A program made the translations under genes and the position numbers. A stretch of 64,000 nucleotides of DNA from Bradyrhizobium sp. NFR13 (GTDB lineage Bacteria; Pseudomonadota; Alphaproteobacteria; Rhizobiales; Xanthobacteraceae), in assembly GCF_900114605.1 (NCBI RefSeq), contig NZ_FOTP01000006.1:1-64000 (forward strand), written 5' to 3'. The notes under the pieces are model-generated. The model was not told the origin of the DNA, ran no database searches, and saw only the letters and a program-made list of their open reading frames with translations. Positions 8,594-16,034 of this stretch are shown here, piece by piece; the first letter of the stretch is position 1, and every line of letters starts with the position of its first letter.

Positions 8594-8998
8594 ATGAGCG
8601 ATAGACCCGCAAGCTGGCGCATGCCGACGCCTGAACAGATGGAAAAGCTGGCGTCCAAGCCAAGCCGCCCTCCGGAGCCGCGTATCCCGACGCCCGGCCC
8701 GGCGGACGATCTGCCGGAGGCGTATCGGGACTCCATCGTCCGGGACCCTCGCGGCCAGATCCGTACCGGCGTGCCTATCCAGCAGCGACGCCTCTCCGAA
8801 ATTCCCCGGCACGTCCTGCGCGTGACCTGCCGGCGCTGTGATCGCATCGTGGAAATTCAGACGGTTGATGCAGTGCGTCTCTACGGGGCCCATGCCACCT
8901 GGAAAGACGTCGGGATGAAGTTGCTCGACGACGGCTGCCGAGAACGCACAGGACGCCTCGAAGAGGACGGCTGCTGGCCGTCATTTGAGACGACATAG
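8594..8998 (+). CDS. small zinc-binding-type hypothetical protein
   Basis: This 134-residue protein starts MSDRPASWRMPTPEQM with GAGGA five bases upstream. The N-terminal half is Pro-rich and probably disordered. The C-terminal half has CRRC (residues about 79-82) and a later DDGC, a likely metal-binding knuckle, followed by an acidic GCWPSFE end. It resembles small Bradyrhizobium proteins with a CxxC pair. It is followed on the same strand by a second zinc-ribbon gene, so the two may form a unit. Function unknown. Confidence 0.65.
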   Translation: MSDRPASWRMPTPEQMEKLASKPSRPPEPRIPTPGPADDLPEAYRDSIVRDPRGQIRTGVPIQQRRLSEIPRHVLRVTCRRCDRIVEIQTVDAVRLYGAHATWKDVGMKLLDDGCRERTGRLEEDGCWPSFETT

Positions 8999-9043
8999 CG
9001 CTTTTTGATTTTTCATTTTTGACCGCCTCGTTTGGACGCCCAT

Positions 9044-9493
9044 ATGGCTCCGAAATATCACCCCACGCCCGTATCGGGCAGCCATCGAAAAGCACTGCAG
9101 AAGGAGCTTCGCGCTTCGCACGGGATGGCGCGCATGCTCGCGGACCAGTCGGATGAGCTACGGTCCAAGGCCGATGCGCTGATCCGACAGGCGGACCGCC
9201 TTCTGTGCGAAAGCTGGAACGAGCGCATGTGGGCGGATGGCGAGCCGATCGACCCGTCACCGACCGTGGACCAGGCGCTGAACGGCGGCTTCCCGTGGCT
9301 CGAAATTGAATGCTCGAGATGTCGGATCAAGCGCGACGTGAGCCTGGCTGAACTTCCGCATGTCGACAGCACTTGCATCCACGATCTCGCCACCCGCCTG
9401 CGCTGCGAGCGATGCGCCAACGCACGAAAGCGTCCACTGGCGACATTGCTGCAGTTAATGCCTCGACGGCGCCACGCTGAGGAGGCGCCATGA
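9044..9493 (+). CDS. zinc-ribbon-type hypothetical protein
   Basis: This 149-residue protein has a coiled-coil-like N-terminal half (RKALQKELRASHGMARMLADQ, then SKADALIRQADRLL). Its C-terminal half holds two CxxC knuckles (ECSRCRIKRDV and RCERCANARKRP) separated by HVDSTCIHDLATRL. Four cysteines in this spacing suggest a zinc ribbon. I recognise the ribbon as one repeated in many Bradyrhizobium small proteins. The stop overlaps the ATGATG of the next, broken gene, so the genes were translationally coupled. Confidence 0.65.
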   Translation: MAPKYHPTPVSGSHRKALQKELRASHGMARMLADQSDELRSKADALIRQADRLLCESWNERMWADGEPIDPSPTVDQALNGGFPWLEIECSRCRIKRDVSLAELPHVDSTCIHDLATRLRCERCANARKRPLATLLQLMPRRRHAEEAP

Positions 9494-9738
9494 TGCCGGA
9501 GTTGACGCGGCGGCGCACCAATGATCGTTTTGAGACCTGGGAGATCTGATACGGCGACGTGCATGTCGGCACCATCGCTCAACAAGACTGGGATCCGAAC
9601 CCGGAGAGGTCCGGGATCTGGAAATGGTCATGTGGCTTTTATCCCCTCCATCGCGACCAATGCTTCCGAGGCGAAGCGCTCGACTTCGAAAACCGCGCGC
9701 GCCGACTTTGGGTACAAACTGCACATGTCCTCCCGTAG
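9490..9738 (+). pseudogene. small conserved protein with in-frame TGA
   Basis: ATGATG at 9490, after GGAGG, opens MMPELTRRRTNDRFETWEI and then meets TGA at codon 20. The frame continues with YGDVHVGTIAQQDWDPNPERSGIWKWSCGFYP, which is clearly the rest of the same protein. At the TGA a tryptophan would be expected (WEIW.YGDVHVG). After CGFYP the match degrades and a further frameshift toward 'ARADFGYKL' is likely. It overlaps the upstream gene by four bases (ATGA). It is a nonsense-mutated gene unless TGA is read through. Confidence 0.7.
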
Positions 9739-9758
9739 GGAGCACTCGAGATTTCGCC

Positions 9759-9848
9759 ATGACGAAAGATCACCTCTACAGCGCGTTTATCATTGTGGCC
9801 GGTCTCATCCCCGTCGTGATAGTCGCAGCCCTCGTTTTCAAGAAGTAG
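9759..9848 (+). CDS. 29-residue membrane peptide
   Basis: The frame is MTKDHLYSAFIIVAGLIPVV and onward, ending LVFKK: one membrane span with charged ends. There is no strong ribosome site before ATG 9759 (GAGATTTCGCC). Its span is free of random charged residues, which favours a real gene, but the size limits certainty. Confidence 0.4.
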   Translation: MTKDHLYSAFIIVAGLIPVVIVAALVFKK

Positions 9849-10021
9849 CGCTACATGCGGCGCCGCGGGCGGCACGTTCTGCCATCGGCGAAGACGATCC
9901 GATAGCCTCGGAAGAAGTAGACCTAAGCCAGGTGGTCGCACTACGGCACGAACGTGGTTGCTATAGAAGCAAAGGGACGTGTCATCGGCCACATGACAAC
10001 TAAGTTACACGGCCTAGGGGT

Positions 10022-10258
10022 TCAGTCATTAGGGGGGAATTGTTCCTTATAGACCGGCACGCTACCTACCTCATGACCGTCCTCGTGGATAACTGAAACG
10101 TAGCGCTGCGGGCCGTTGTTAGCTGGCGATACGACCGCGAGGTTCGAGGCGATCTCCCGCGCGTGTGCGATCGCCGCCTCGTCCGTTGCCAAATCAGTGC
10201 CGATCAGATCTGGAAGCTCCGTGCCGTCCGTCAAATTGAAGAAGTACCGCGCACTCAC
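10022..10258 (-). CDS. DUF6894-family small protein
   Basis: This 78-residue protein starts MSARYFFNLTDGTELPDLIG and contains the family pattern: RYFF strand, DGxxxPDxxGxDL, an acidic/Ala helix (DEAAIAHAREIASNLA), then V.VIHEDGHEV. The GTG start overlaps the TGA of the upstream Lys-rich gene by four bases (GTGA), so the two are coupled. A second DUF6894 protein is at 51953-52171. Function unknown; such genes occur in many copies in rhizobia. It is probably driven from the promoter at 10542-10566. Confidence 0.7.
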   Translation of the reverse strand: MSARYFFNLTDGTELPDLIGTDLATDEAAIAHAREIASNLAVVSPANNGPQRYVSVIHEDGHEVGSVPVYKEQFPPND

Positions 10259-10506
10259 TGGGAGCCCTTCTCCCGGCGGACGCCCTTGAACTTCTTCGCG
10301 ACCGTCGTTTTCTTAGCGGTCTTCTTTTTCGCGGCCGCGCCTTTCGTCGGGGCAGCTTTCTTAGCCTTCTTGATGGCCATGAACTCGCCAGACGTCTTGT
10401 CCCGCTTCGTCCAGGTAGTTGCGTCACCCATCGTCGTTTTGGTCTGGCTGCGCTTCTTCACAGCGCCCTTGCGCGCATTGTCGCCCGTCGGCTTGTTCGT
10501 TGCCAT
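10255..10506 (-). CDS. Lys/Ala-rich small basic protein
   Basis: This 83-residue protein starts MATNKPTGDNARKGAVKKRS. GGGAGA lies six bases before ATG 10506. It has a middle segment (DATTWTKRDKTSGEFMAIKK) and a histone-like tail of KKAKKAAP/AAAKKKTAKKTT repeats. The basic tail suggests nucleic-acid binding; this is inference. The first gene of a two-gene operon with a DUF6894 gene. A GGAAC-N16-GGTT promoter lies 36-60 bases upstream. A tail remnant of a second copy is at 1932-2003. Confidence 0.7.
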   Translation of the reverse strand: MATNKPTGDNARKGAVKKRSQTKTTMGDATTWTKRDKTSGEFMAIKKAKKAAPTKGAAAKKKTAKKTTVAKKFKGVRREKGSQ

Positions 10507-10541
10507 CTTTGGTCTCCCTAACATCGCACCGTGGGGGCGAA

Positions 10542-10566
10542 AACCCGATTCAAACCAATAGGTTCC
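10542..10566 (-). promoter_or_regulatory. EcfG-type stress promoter
   Basis: GGAAC (10562-10566, minus strand), 16 bases, then GGTT (10542-10545). It lies 36 bases before the start of the Lys-rich gene. The known EcfG consensus is GGAAC, 16-17 bases, CGTT. Confidence 0.6.
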
Positions 10567-10591
10567 GGAACGAATCGCTCAAAACGGGCTT
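10567..10591 (+). promoter_or_regulatory. possible divergent EcfG-type promoter
   Basis: GGAAC (10567-10571), 16 bases, GCTT, abutting the minus-strand GGAAC so that the two -35 boxes form the palindrome GTTCCGGAAC. The -10 is a poor match. The gene at 10629 starts 38 bases downstream. Confidence 0.35.
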
Positions 10592-10628
10592 GAGTCCGCC
10601 GTCAGTAGCGTTGCGTCGGAGTTCAAGT

Positions 10629-10979
10629 ATGCGTCAGTCCCGTTGGACCCCATCCATTGTGCCGGATGCCGGCGATCAGAACGTCTATCTCGTTCTTGAC
10701 TGTTTCGAGCGATCCGGATGCGCCTGGCGCGAGGCGGATGCCGGCAAGACCGACCTCGAAACGGTGGTCCGAGATCTGATGTCCGGTCAGTACAACGACC
10801 CGCAGCGGATCATAGCCTTCAACACTTCCGAACATTGGGCAGACGACGTTTCTGAAGATGTGGCGCAGGAAATACGGCGTCGTGCCGACGCTGCGCATGA
10901 AGATCTCTCGTCGACCATAGAAGATTTCGTGGTCCGCCACGCAGGTTTGGAACAGCAGCTGAATCTGAGGTTAGCATGA
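10629..10979 (+). CDS. conserved hypothetical protein
   Basis: This 116-residue acidic protein starts MRQSRWTPSIVPDAGDQNVY. It has VYLVLDCFERSGCAWREAD, then LETVVRDLMSGQYNDPQRIIAFNTSE and a helical C-terminus. I recognise this as a family widespread in Bradyrhizobium without assigned function. Its TGA overlaps the ATG of the next gene (ATGA), so the two are coupled. A possible stress promoter lies upstream. Confidence 0.65.
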   Translation: MRQSRWTPSIVPDAGDQNVYLVLDCFERSGCAWREADAGKTDLETVVRDLMSGQYNDPQRIIAFNTSEHWADDVSEDVAQEIRRRADAAHEDLSSTIEDFVVRHAGLEQQLNLRLA

Positions 10980-11194
10980 GTAACGATCGCGCCGCGCGAT
11001 ACCGGAGGCTCGCATTGCGGGAAACAAACCCTGATACCGCGCGGGTCCTCCGGCTCCTCGCGGACGAAGCAGAAAAGGGAGTACTGCATCCTCCGTCGCA
11101 GAAAGCCCTGGCAATTGAGACCTGCACTCAGGCAACACCCCTCGCCCCTCCGACCGGGCAATCCCCTCCAACTCCGCGGTATTGGGGACGGTGA
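10976..11194 (+). CDS. small helical hypothetical protein
   Basis: The N-terminal 45 residues (MSNDRAARYRRLALRETNPD, then LRLLADEAEKGVL) look like a genuine short helical protein family seen next to the preceding gene. After about residue 45 the sequence becomes Pro/Thr-rich and may be out of register or altered. It starts inside the stop of the previous gene. The full frame is 72 residues. Function unknown. Confidence 0.5.
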   Translation: MSNDRAARYRRLALRETNPDTARVLRLLADEAEKGVLHPPSQKALAIETCTQATPLAPPTGQSPPTPRYWGR

Positions 11195-11199
11195 CGGCG

Positions 11200-12113
11200 G
11201 CGCATCCCAAGCCAAGAAAGCCGGAAGGCGGCGTGCCAGCTTCATTTCCCGGCTTTGTAACCCCTGCCTTGCAACAGCGACTGGAAAGGTGCCGAGCGGC
11301 GATCGCTGGATTCACGAAGTAAGTTCGACGGCTATCGGGTGCAATTACACATCGCCGACGAGAGCATCCACATCTACACCCGCCGCGGCCATGACTGGAC
11401 CGCTCGCTTCAAGAAGATCGCGACTGACGTGTGGCACCTGAAAACCAAGTCAGCAATCATAGACGGTGAGGTGGTCGTCCCGGCTGAGGACGGCACCACC
11501 GATCCAAAAGGTACTTCGGGCTGGCAAATCTTCCGATCAACTGGTCATGTACGCATTCGATTTACTGTATCTCAACAGCTACGACCTTCGGAAAGCGCCG
11601 TTGACCACACGCAAAGCCGAATTGGCCACTCTTCTGAAAGGGAGCAACATCCTGCTCAGCCAGAGCTTCGATATCGATGGCGCGCACATGCTCCAGACCG
11701 CATGTGAGATGGGCCTGGAAGGGGTCGTCTCAAGGCGACGCGATAGCCGCTACACATCCGACCGGACTGACGCCTGGGTCAAGATGACATGCCGACAGCG
11801 AGAGACGCTTCCGATCGTCGGATTTTCTCTGAAGGATAACCGCTTCGACGGCCTTTACGCCGGGCGCCAAGATGGCGACCAGCTGATCTATGCAGGCAAA
11901 GTCGACCATGGTTTTACGCCCGGCACGGTGACCGACGTTCGTAAGCGCCTGTCGCCTTTGGTGCAGAATGCCCAAGCCTACAGTCAGAAAATCAAGAAAC
12001 CTCACGCCATCTGGGTAAGGCCATCCCTGTCGGCGGAGGTCGAGTATCGAGCGAAATCAGCTGAGGGGAAGTTACGACATCCGGTGTTCAAAGGATTCCG
12101 GGAGGATTTGTAA
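11200..12113 (+). pseudogene. ligD: DNA ligase D, ligase-domain fragment with frameshifts
   Basis: LigD is the multidomain ATP-dependent ligase of bacterial non-homologous end joining. Here only the ligase part remains. It begins near AKKAGRRRASF, then GDRWIHEV breaks frame exactly at the adenylation motif; KFDGYRVQLH continues in another frame. A second shift near 11515 leads to MYAFDLLYL (motif III), LEGVVSRRRDSRY (motif IV, with Arg where Lys is usual), an OB fold (YAGKVDHGFTPG) and a final RHPVFKGFREDL. The usual nuclease and polymerase domains are absent, and no Ku gene is seen nearby. Confidence 0.85.
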
Positions 12114-12292
12114 TGCGCGACATCGAGTCATCATGAAGGCGATGCACGACGCTCAAGCACTGACATGCTCTGCAAGACAGCCTCTGGATCGCGTGGGCCG
12201 GGCTCAATGTATGTACCCAGCAACGAGGTCATCGAACCGGCACCCCCACATTGGAAAGCCGTCCGCGCAGCCGTGGGGCTTTTTGTCTCCGC

Positions 12293-12433
12293 TTAATCCT
12301 TTGGGCTTCGGTTTGTCGGCGCCAGTGAGATGCCTTCACGAGTCGCTTTGCCGTAGACCGAGGTAACCGTCTGCTTCAGTTCCATTGCGATCAGTCGCGT
12401 CGGGGTGCTCTGCTTCACCAGGTTCTTAGCCAC
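12293..12433 (-). CDS. 46-residue hypothetical protein
   Basis: The GTG at 12433, preceded by GGGAGAAACGC (GGAG six bases upstream), opens MAKNLVKQSTPTRLIAMELK and ends APTNRSPKD. It has an amphipathic helix and a basic N-terminus. The ribosome site and the clean composition make this one of the better very small genes here. No family recognised. Confidence 0.5.
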   Translation of the reverse strand: MAKNLVKQSTPTRLIAMELKQTVTSVYGKATREGISLAPTNRSPKD

Positions 12434-12547
12434 GCGTTTCTCCCTTTTCGACTACGTAACAACTCTCCGGCACCCATAAACTTTGTTCAACCGGTCCTGT
12501 GCGGCATAGCCGATGGCATCAACGAGATACCGGAATGCGGCGGTTCT

Positions 12548-12823
12548 TTAGACGGACTGCGCCGATCTCTCGCATGAAGAGCCCTCCAGAGACGGCGCCG
12601 ACAGCCGCTTCACACCTCCCGTGGGGCAGGGCGTCGCCCAATTTCTCTCTACCCCGTCCGGATCTAAGCGCCTCAGAGATAAATGCATCTCGTGTGCCCT
12701 GATCATGACCGCCGCTCGCGTCCGGCCGATCGCTCTAGCGATGTCTTCGGGCGGCCGGTTTCCGGCCAATGCTCGGAGCATTGCCGTTTCCTCGTCAGTC
12801 CAACGGCGGTGGATCATCGCCAT
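12548..12823 (-). CDS. small HTH (SANT/Myb-like) protein
   Basis: AGGAGGGA sits six bases before ATG 12823. The first 50 residues (MAMIHRRWTDEETAMLRALA, then RPPEDIARAIGRTRAAVMIRA) form a helix-turn-helix like the SANT/Myb-type domains that read the start of many phage and rhizobial DNA-binding proteins. The remaining 40 residues are Pro/Ser-rich and may be a loose extension. It is a paralogue of the protein at 20640-20879. Likely a DNA-binding regulator; target unknown. Confidence 0.65.
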   Translation of the reverse strand: MAMIHRRWTDEETAMLRALAGNRPPEDIARAIGRTRAAVMIRAHEMHLSLRRLDPDGVERNWATPCPTGGVKRLSAPSLEGSSCERSAQSV

Positions 12824-12989
12824 CGTTCCCTCCTGATGTCGACCTACCTGTTCTGTCTCATGCAATTGCTAGACCAGTGAGCGAAATCATGTGTGCAAAT
12901 GCGCAATGGTAGTTCGCCTCCCCTAGCGGCCGATGCCGACCAAATTCTGGAACTAACATTGCTTGCCGAGATTGGTCGGTTGCTGAGTT

Positions 12990-13310
12990 GTGTCAGTCGA
13001 GTTTGCGGAGTGCGTTGTGTCCTGGTCTGCCCGGTTTCCCGAGCCCATAGCCCTGCCCGATGGCGGTAAGCTTGTCACCCTGAAGGACGCCGGTGCTTAC
13101 ATCACCAAATTACCTAAAAAGACGGAGGCCACGACGGCATGGCAGGCTGCTGCACATGTCCTGATCCAGGCAGCCGACCATGGCGGGCCGATCGAGTTCG
13201 CGCGGCTTGGCATGAGCCGGGCGTTGTTTCCGAAGGACGAGACCATCTACCGTTCCGTGAAGAAGGACGCGGTCTGGCGCAACCGCCACAAGCCCGTGCG
13301 CGATCGGTAG
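12990..13310 (+). CDS. conserved hypothetical protein
   Basis: This 106-residue protein contains 'PIALPDGGKLVTLKDAGAYI', a helical middle (TTAWQAAAHVLIQAADHGGPIEFARLGM) and the end 'KKDAVWRNRHKPVRDR'. I recognise it as a Bradyrhizobium small-protein family without a known role. The GTG start at 12990 lacks a strong ribosome site; a later GTG is possible. The last 37 residues are repeated, diverged, in a truncated copy at 18694-18807. GGAAC at 12951 has a GATT at the -10 spacing, which I do not count. Confidence 0.6.
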   Translation: MSVEFAECVVSWSARFPEPIALPDGGKLVTLKDAGAYITKLPKKTEATTAWQAAAHVLIQAADHGGPIEFARLGMSRALFPKDETIYRSVKKDAVWRNRHKPVRDR

Positions 13311-13364
13311 AACCTTTCCTGCTTTGCCGCAATTTAATCGCCGGCTCAGTGGAAAGGGACGACC

Positions 13365-13601
13365 ATGACGACTTATAATTTTGTTGTTGAACGTGCCGGG
13401 CAGCCGTTTAAAAACTGGGAAGTGGAGGCGGCAAATCTCGACGAGGCCTGGGATGAAGCAACCAAAGGGTTCGGTGAGTTGATCACAGAACTCGACGGCG
13501 ATCTTAGATGGGGCCGAGACCTGAGGCTGCTCGTTGCGGATGCCATCGGCACGCCCGTTTTTGACCTTCGATTCAGCAGCACTCGGTATATCGGAAATTG
13601 A
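13365..13601 (+). CDS. DUF6894-like small protein
   Basis: This 78-residue protein starts MTTYNFVVERAGQPFKNWEV with AAGGGA six bases upstream. A strand, a polar loop, an acidic helix (NLDEAWDEATKGFGELI), then LRLLVADAIGTPVFDLRF follow the same order as the DUF6894 proteins at 10022 and 51953, though the RYFF opening is replaced by TYNFVV. It is 55 bases after the preceding gene and could share its transcript. Function unknown. Confidence 0.6.
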   Translation: MTTYNFVVERAGQPFKNWEVEAANLDEAWDEATKGFGELITELDGDLRWGRDLRLLVADAIGTPVFDLRFSSTRYIGN

Positions 13602-13871
13602 GCCACTAGGCGGGTGTAGGATCGATAGGGCGGTCAATTGCCTGGTGGACTGCTTCCTGATCATTGCGGCCTGCGGTCGATGCCCCCTAAACTGGAAAAC
13701 TTTCGCGACCATTGTCATTCAAATGCATGATGCTACCGTCCCATAACGGAGCTTAACGTTTCTGCGATTTGGCTCGCGGGATGCATCCTCATGCTCAACG
13801 GAGACAAATTTAAAGAGAGCTTTCGTGCAAGCCACCAATCGGCGGTTAGTCGCCATGTTCGTGGGACATCG

Positions 13872-14123
13872 ATGGCTGTCACGAAGCTGCAACGAGAAGC
13901 GATCGTAACGGCTGCGCGACTGAGAGCGATTTCTCAAAGGTGCAAGGCCTTTGCGGAGCTCGCTGGATATCGATCGGTCGCCGATCAACTTATTGCACTG
14001 GCGGCAAAATACGAGGAACAAGCCCGGAGGGTTGAGGATTGCGCCGGCCTGCGCTCGAACGGATTTGGTCTTGCCCCCCCGGCCTTCGTTCACTTTGCGA
14101 GGAAGGCGCCACGGTCCTCATAA
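13872..14123 (+). CDS. small helical hypothetical protein
   Basis: From ATG 13872 the 83-residue product is MAVTKLQREAIVTAARLRAI and has a helical core (QRCKAFAELAGYRSVADQLIALAAKYEEQARRVED). This helix pair resembles the short rhizobial family with 'LLALAAEYERRA'. The frame is open to an ATG at 13791, which is the alternative start. No strong ribosome site precedes either. Function unknown. Confidence 0.5.
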   Translation: MAVTKLQREAIVTAARLRAISQRCKAFAELAGYRSVADQLIALAAKYEEQARRVEDCAGLRSNGFGLAPPAFVHFARKAPRSS

Positions 14124-14402
14124 ATGATCACTGTCGCAGCTGTCCTTTAGCGATTGCCACTGTCTGTTAACAACTCTCTCACCTCTTCCCGGACATGTTC
14201 TGTACCGGCAGACCAAGGCAGAGTCTCGCGTTTGGTAGGCGATCGTTGATTATCTCGCTGGTGAAAGCCATCCGCATCCAATCCCCAGATTCCCGGCGCA
14301 GAGTCCAAGCTGCGGGAGCCGGCAACAGGATGCACAGAGCCCGGAACGAAACATCCGTCGCGCTCTTGAACGAGTGCGCATGGCAGCGATGGGAGGGCGA
14401 GA

Positions 14403-14639
14403 ATGTTCCTGATCGGGTTTGGCGTGCTGCTCGCTTTCACCGGCGTCGTGTACATGGCCCGCGCTGCGATATGGCGGGGACCGCTTAGCGGTCAAAATTC
14501 CTTCCGGCCACTTGGCGACACTCTGGAGCCCCCGCGACGCAGCATGAGGTTCCTCGGGCTCGGAACGAACTGGCCTGGCCTTCTCCTTGTGGCAGTGGGT
14601 GCAGTTCTGTTGGTGGCGGGAGCCCTTTCTAGACCGTAA
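14403..14639 (+). CDS. small two-span membrane protein
   Basis: This 78-residue protein starts MFLIGFGVLLAFTGVVYMAR with GGAGGG six bases upstream. A second span lies near the end (GLLLVAVGAVLLVAGALS). A loop of about 30 polar residues joins them. It is convergent with the ribbon-helix-helix gene at 14645, with five bases between stops. No family recognised. Confidence 0.6.
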   Translation: MFLIGFGVLLAFTGVVYMARAAIWRGPLSGQNSFRPLGDTLEPPRRSMRFLGLGTNWPGLLLVAVGAVLLVAGALSRP

Positions 14640-14644
14640 AAAGT

Positions 14645-14929
14645 TCACTCAACTTGATATGGTGCGGCCTCTCGCGGTGGCTCGTGACTGCCGGTCCTCG
14701 AGCTATGCTTTAGCTTAGCCTTGAAATGCTGCAATACGAACACACGTACTGCCGACGTTAAGTTAATCTGAGCAAAGGTGTCGACTTGCCTGACCAAGGC
14801 TGTAGCATTGGTCCCCTGCTCATGGGCAATTTCCTTTAAGGCACTCCAAAACTCCGGCTCAAGGCTGATACTGGACTTAGACCCGTCGGCTTTAATGAGC
14901 GCCTGCTTTCTCCGCTTCGTATGAGACAC
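14645..14929 (-). CDS. ribbon-helix-helix domain protein
   Basis: This 94-residue protein has a basic N-terminus, a strand 'KSSISLEPEFWSALKEIA', then helices 'EQGTNATALVRQVD' and 'NLTSAVRVFVLQHFKAKL'. This order is that of the RHH_4 type, in which EPEFW..L..IA is typical. It probably binds DNA as a dimer. The GTG start at 14929 is two bases after the stop of the membrane-protein gene and its ribosome site (GGGGA) lies inside that gene. A paralogue is at 59401-59628. Confidence 0.75.
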   Translation of the reverse strand: MSHTKRRKQALIKADGSKSSISLEPEFWSALKEIAHEQGTNATALVRQVDTFAQINLTSAVRVFVLQHFKAKLKHSSRTGSHEPPREAAPYQVE

Positions 14930-14931
14930 GC

Positions 14932-15084
14932 CTATTTCCCCGTAGTTCTGCCAGGCGGATCGACAGGTGCTCTGCCCTCGTTTCTAATTATTGAAACCGC
15001 CCCTCCGACCAGACCTAGCAACAAGATGACCCCCAGCGCGTAGCCGTAAATGGGGCGGATGACTCGTCGCGGCCTTTTCATCAT
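14932..15084 (-). CDS. 50-residue single-span membrane protein
   Basis: The frame is MMKRPRRVIRPIYGYALGVI and onward, with one span (YALGVILLLGLVGGAVSII) and a polar Pro/Gly-rich tail. Positive residues before the span predict the N-terminus inside. It directly precedes, and is coupled to, the ribbon-helix-helix gene. A GGAAC box at 15159-15163 has TGTT fifteen bases later, one base short of the EcfG spacing. Function unknown. Confidence 0.55.
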   Translation of the reverse strand: MMKRPRRVIRPIYGYALGVILLLGLVGGAVSIIRNEGRAPVDPPGRTTGK

Positions 15085-15188
15085 GCGAAGCTGCTTTCAA
15101 CGTTTGGCGCTGGGTCAGGCAGCAGACTGCACGCTAAAAAACAGGAGAACTGGGTATCGTTCCCAAGCGCAAAAATGAAAGGTGCCAG

Positions 15189-15213
15189 GGAACAGGTCCA
15201 GTTAGCTCGCATT
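15189..15213 (+). promoter_or_regulatory. EcfG-type promoter, near match
   Basis: GGAAC (15189-15193), 16 bases, CATT (15210-15213). It lies 31 bases before the start of the glycine-rich secreted protein, giving a leader of about 20-25 bases. Confidence 0.45.
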
Positions 15214-15244
15214 CTCGGTCGGGGTATCCACGAGAGGAAACGAC

Positions 15245-15556
15245 ATGCGAAAACTACTTATTGCAAGCACCACTCTGGCGGTGCTGACCGCCGCACCAGC
15301 GTTCGCCCAGACAACGCCCACCTCACCATCCGCGCCAACGACCTCTGATCGCACCACCGGCGCGGTTGGTTCGGAACGTGGTAACAACGCGAGTTCTCTC
15401 AGCGGATCGAACGCCGCTACGGGAACAGCTGGTGGCGCTAACTCGATGAACAACGTCGACCAAGGCCGCACGAGCGGCGGGGGCGGAGGTGCCGGAGGTG
15501 GTGCTGGCGGCGGCGCAGGCGGCGGTGCTGGTGGCGGCGCGGGTGGTGGAAACTAA
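15245..15556 (+). CDS. secreted glycine-rich protein
   Basis: This 103-residue protein has a clear signal peptide (MRKLLIASTTLAVLTAAPAFAQ) cut after AFA. A Thr/Ser/Asn-rich middle follows, and then a tail of GGGAGGGA repeats. It has no Cys and no catalytic motif; it is probably a periplasmic or surface structural or stress protein. GAGAGGAAA is the ribosome site. A terminator follows at 15596. An EcfG-like box lies 31 bases upstream. Confidence 0.7.
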   Translation: MRKLLIASTTLAVLTAAPAFAQTTPTSPSAPTTSDRTTGAVGSERGNNASSLSGSNAATGTAGGANSMNNVDQGRTSGGGGGAGGGAGGGAGGGAGGGAGGGN

Positions 15557-15595
15557 CTCTGTCTAGTTGGACGGATGTACTCTGCTAGACAACTG

Positions 15596-15622
15596 GGGCC
15601 CCGGACGAAAGCGCCGGGGTCC
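15596..15622 (+). terminator. GC-rich hairpin after the glycine-rich protein gene
   Basis: CCCCGG/CCGGGG stem extended by three further pairs, nine-base loop, no long T-run after it. Confidence 0.5.
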
Positions 15623-15652
15623 TCCATATGAGCGCAGGCCTATGGCCCTACT

Positions 15653-15916
15653 TCAATAACATTTGCCGACCTTTCGAAATGCGCGGCCTGTTCTGTTGAA
15701 GGCACGAAAGCTCAGTCCCGACCCTTTATCGCTTGGGCGCAATACCGCCGTCCGGCGGCCTTGGTGGCCGTCCCCGACGCCATACTGACTGGCGATGCAG
15801 GTTTCCTCCTTGGTCATGGTGACGTTGATCGAGACGACGCCTTCGAGGAAGTTCTGAGCAGCAGCAGGTGTTGTGGATAGCGCGCACAGCAAGGCTGCCG
15901 CAAAGAGACGGATCAT
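15653..15916 (-). CDS. RlpA-like secreted protein, truncated copy
   Basis: This 87-residue product has a signal peptide (MIRLFAAALLCALSTTPAAA), then QNFLEGVVSINVTMTKEETC and 'IASQYGVGDGHQGRRTA'. The last segment matches the start of the RlpA double-psi beta-barrel (YG..DG..GRRTASGERF). After GRRTA the sequence leaves the family, so the ND.GPF and IDLS blocks are lost. A second copy with the missing blocks but frameshifts is at 21942-22317. Both share the ribosome-site context GGAAACTCA before ATG. It is probably non-functional or neofunctionalised. Confidence 0.6.
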   Translation of the reverse strand: MIRLFAAALLCALSTTPAAAQNFLEGVVSINVTMTKEETCIASQYGVGDGHQGRRTAVLRPSDKGSGLSFRAFNRTGRAFRKVGKCY

Positions 15917-15984
15917 TGAGTTTCCTTTGGTTGTGATGCTAGAGGTCGATTGTCGGCGTGACTCCAGAAGTCACGCTTAGGCCA

Positions 15985-16020
15985 GGCCCGGCGCTCATGG
16001 ATTCGGTTGAGCGCCGGGCC
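15985..16020. repeat. perfect 13-base-pair hairpin
   Basis: GGCCCGGCGCTCA and its exact complement are separated by ten bases and followed by a T-rich GTTTCATT on the plus strand. It lies 69 bases upstream of the truncated RlpA-like gene. A degraded copy stands at the same place upstream of the second RlpA-like copy (about 22396-22430). It could be a terminator or part of a dispersed repeat. Confidence 0.6.
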
Positions 16021-16034
16021 GTTTCATTGCCGGA

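Noticed and set aside
9490-9738. TGA codon as selenocysteine or alternative code
   Set aside because: No selenocysteine-type structure was sought successfully, the family residue is Trp, and TGA ends most other genes here.
12951-12976. EcfG promoter before the 12990 gene
   Set aside because: GGAAC is present but the -10 reads GATT; kept out to avoid inflating the motif count.
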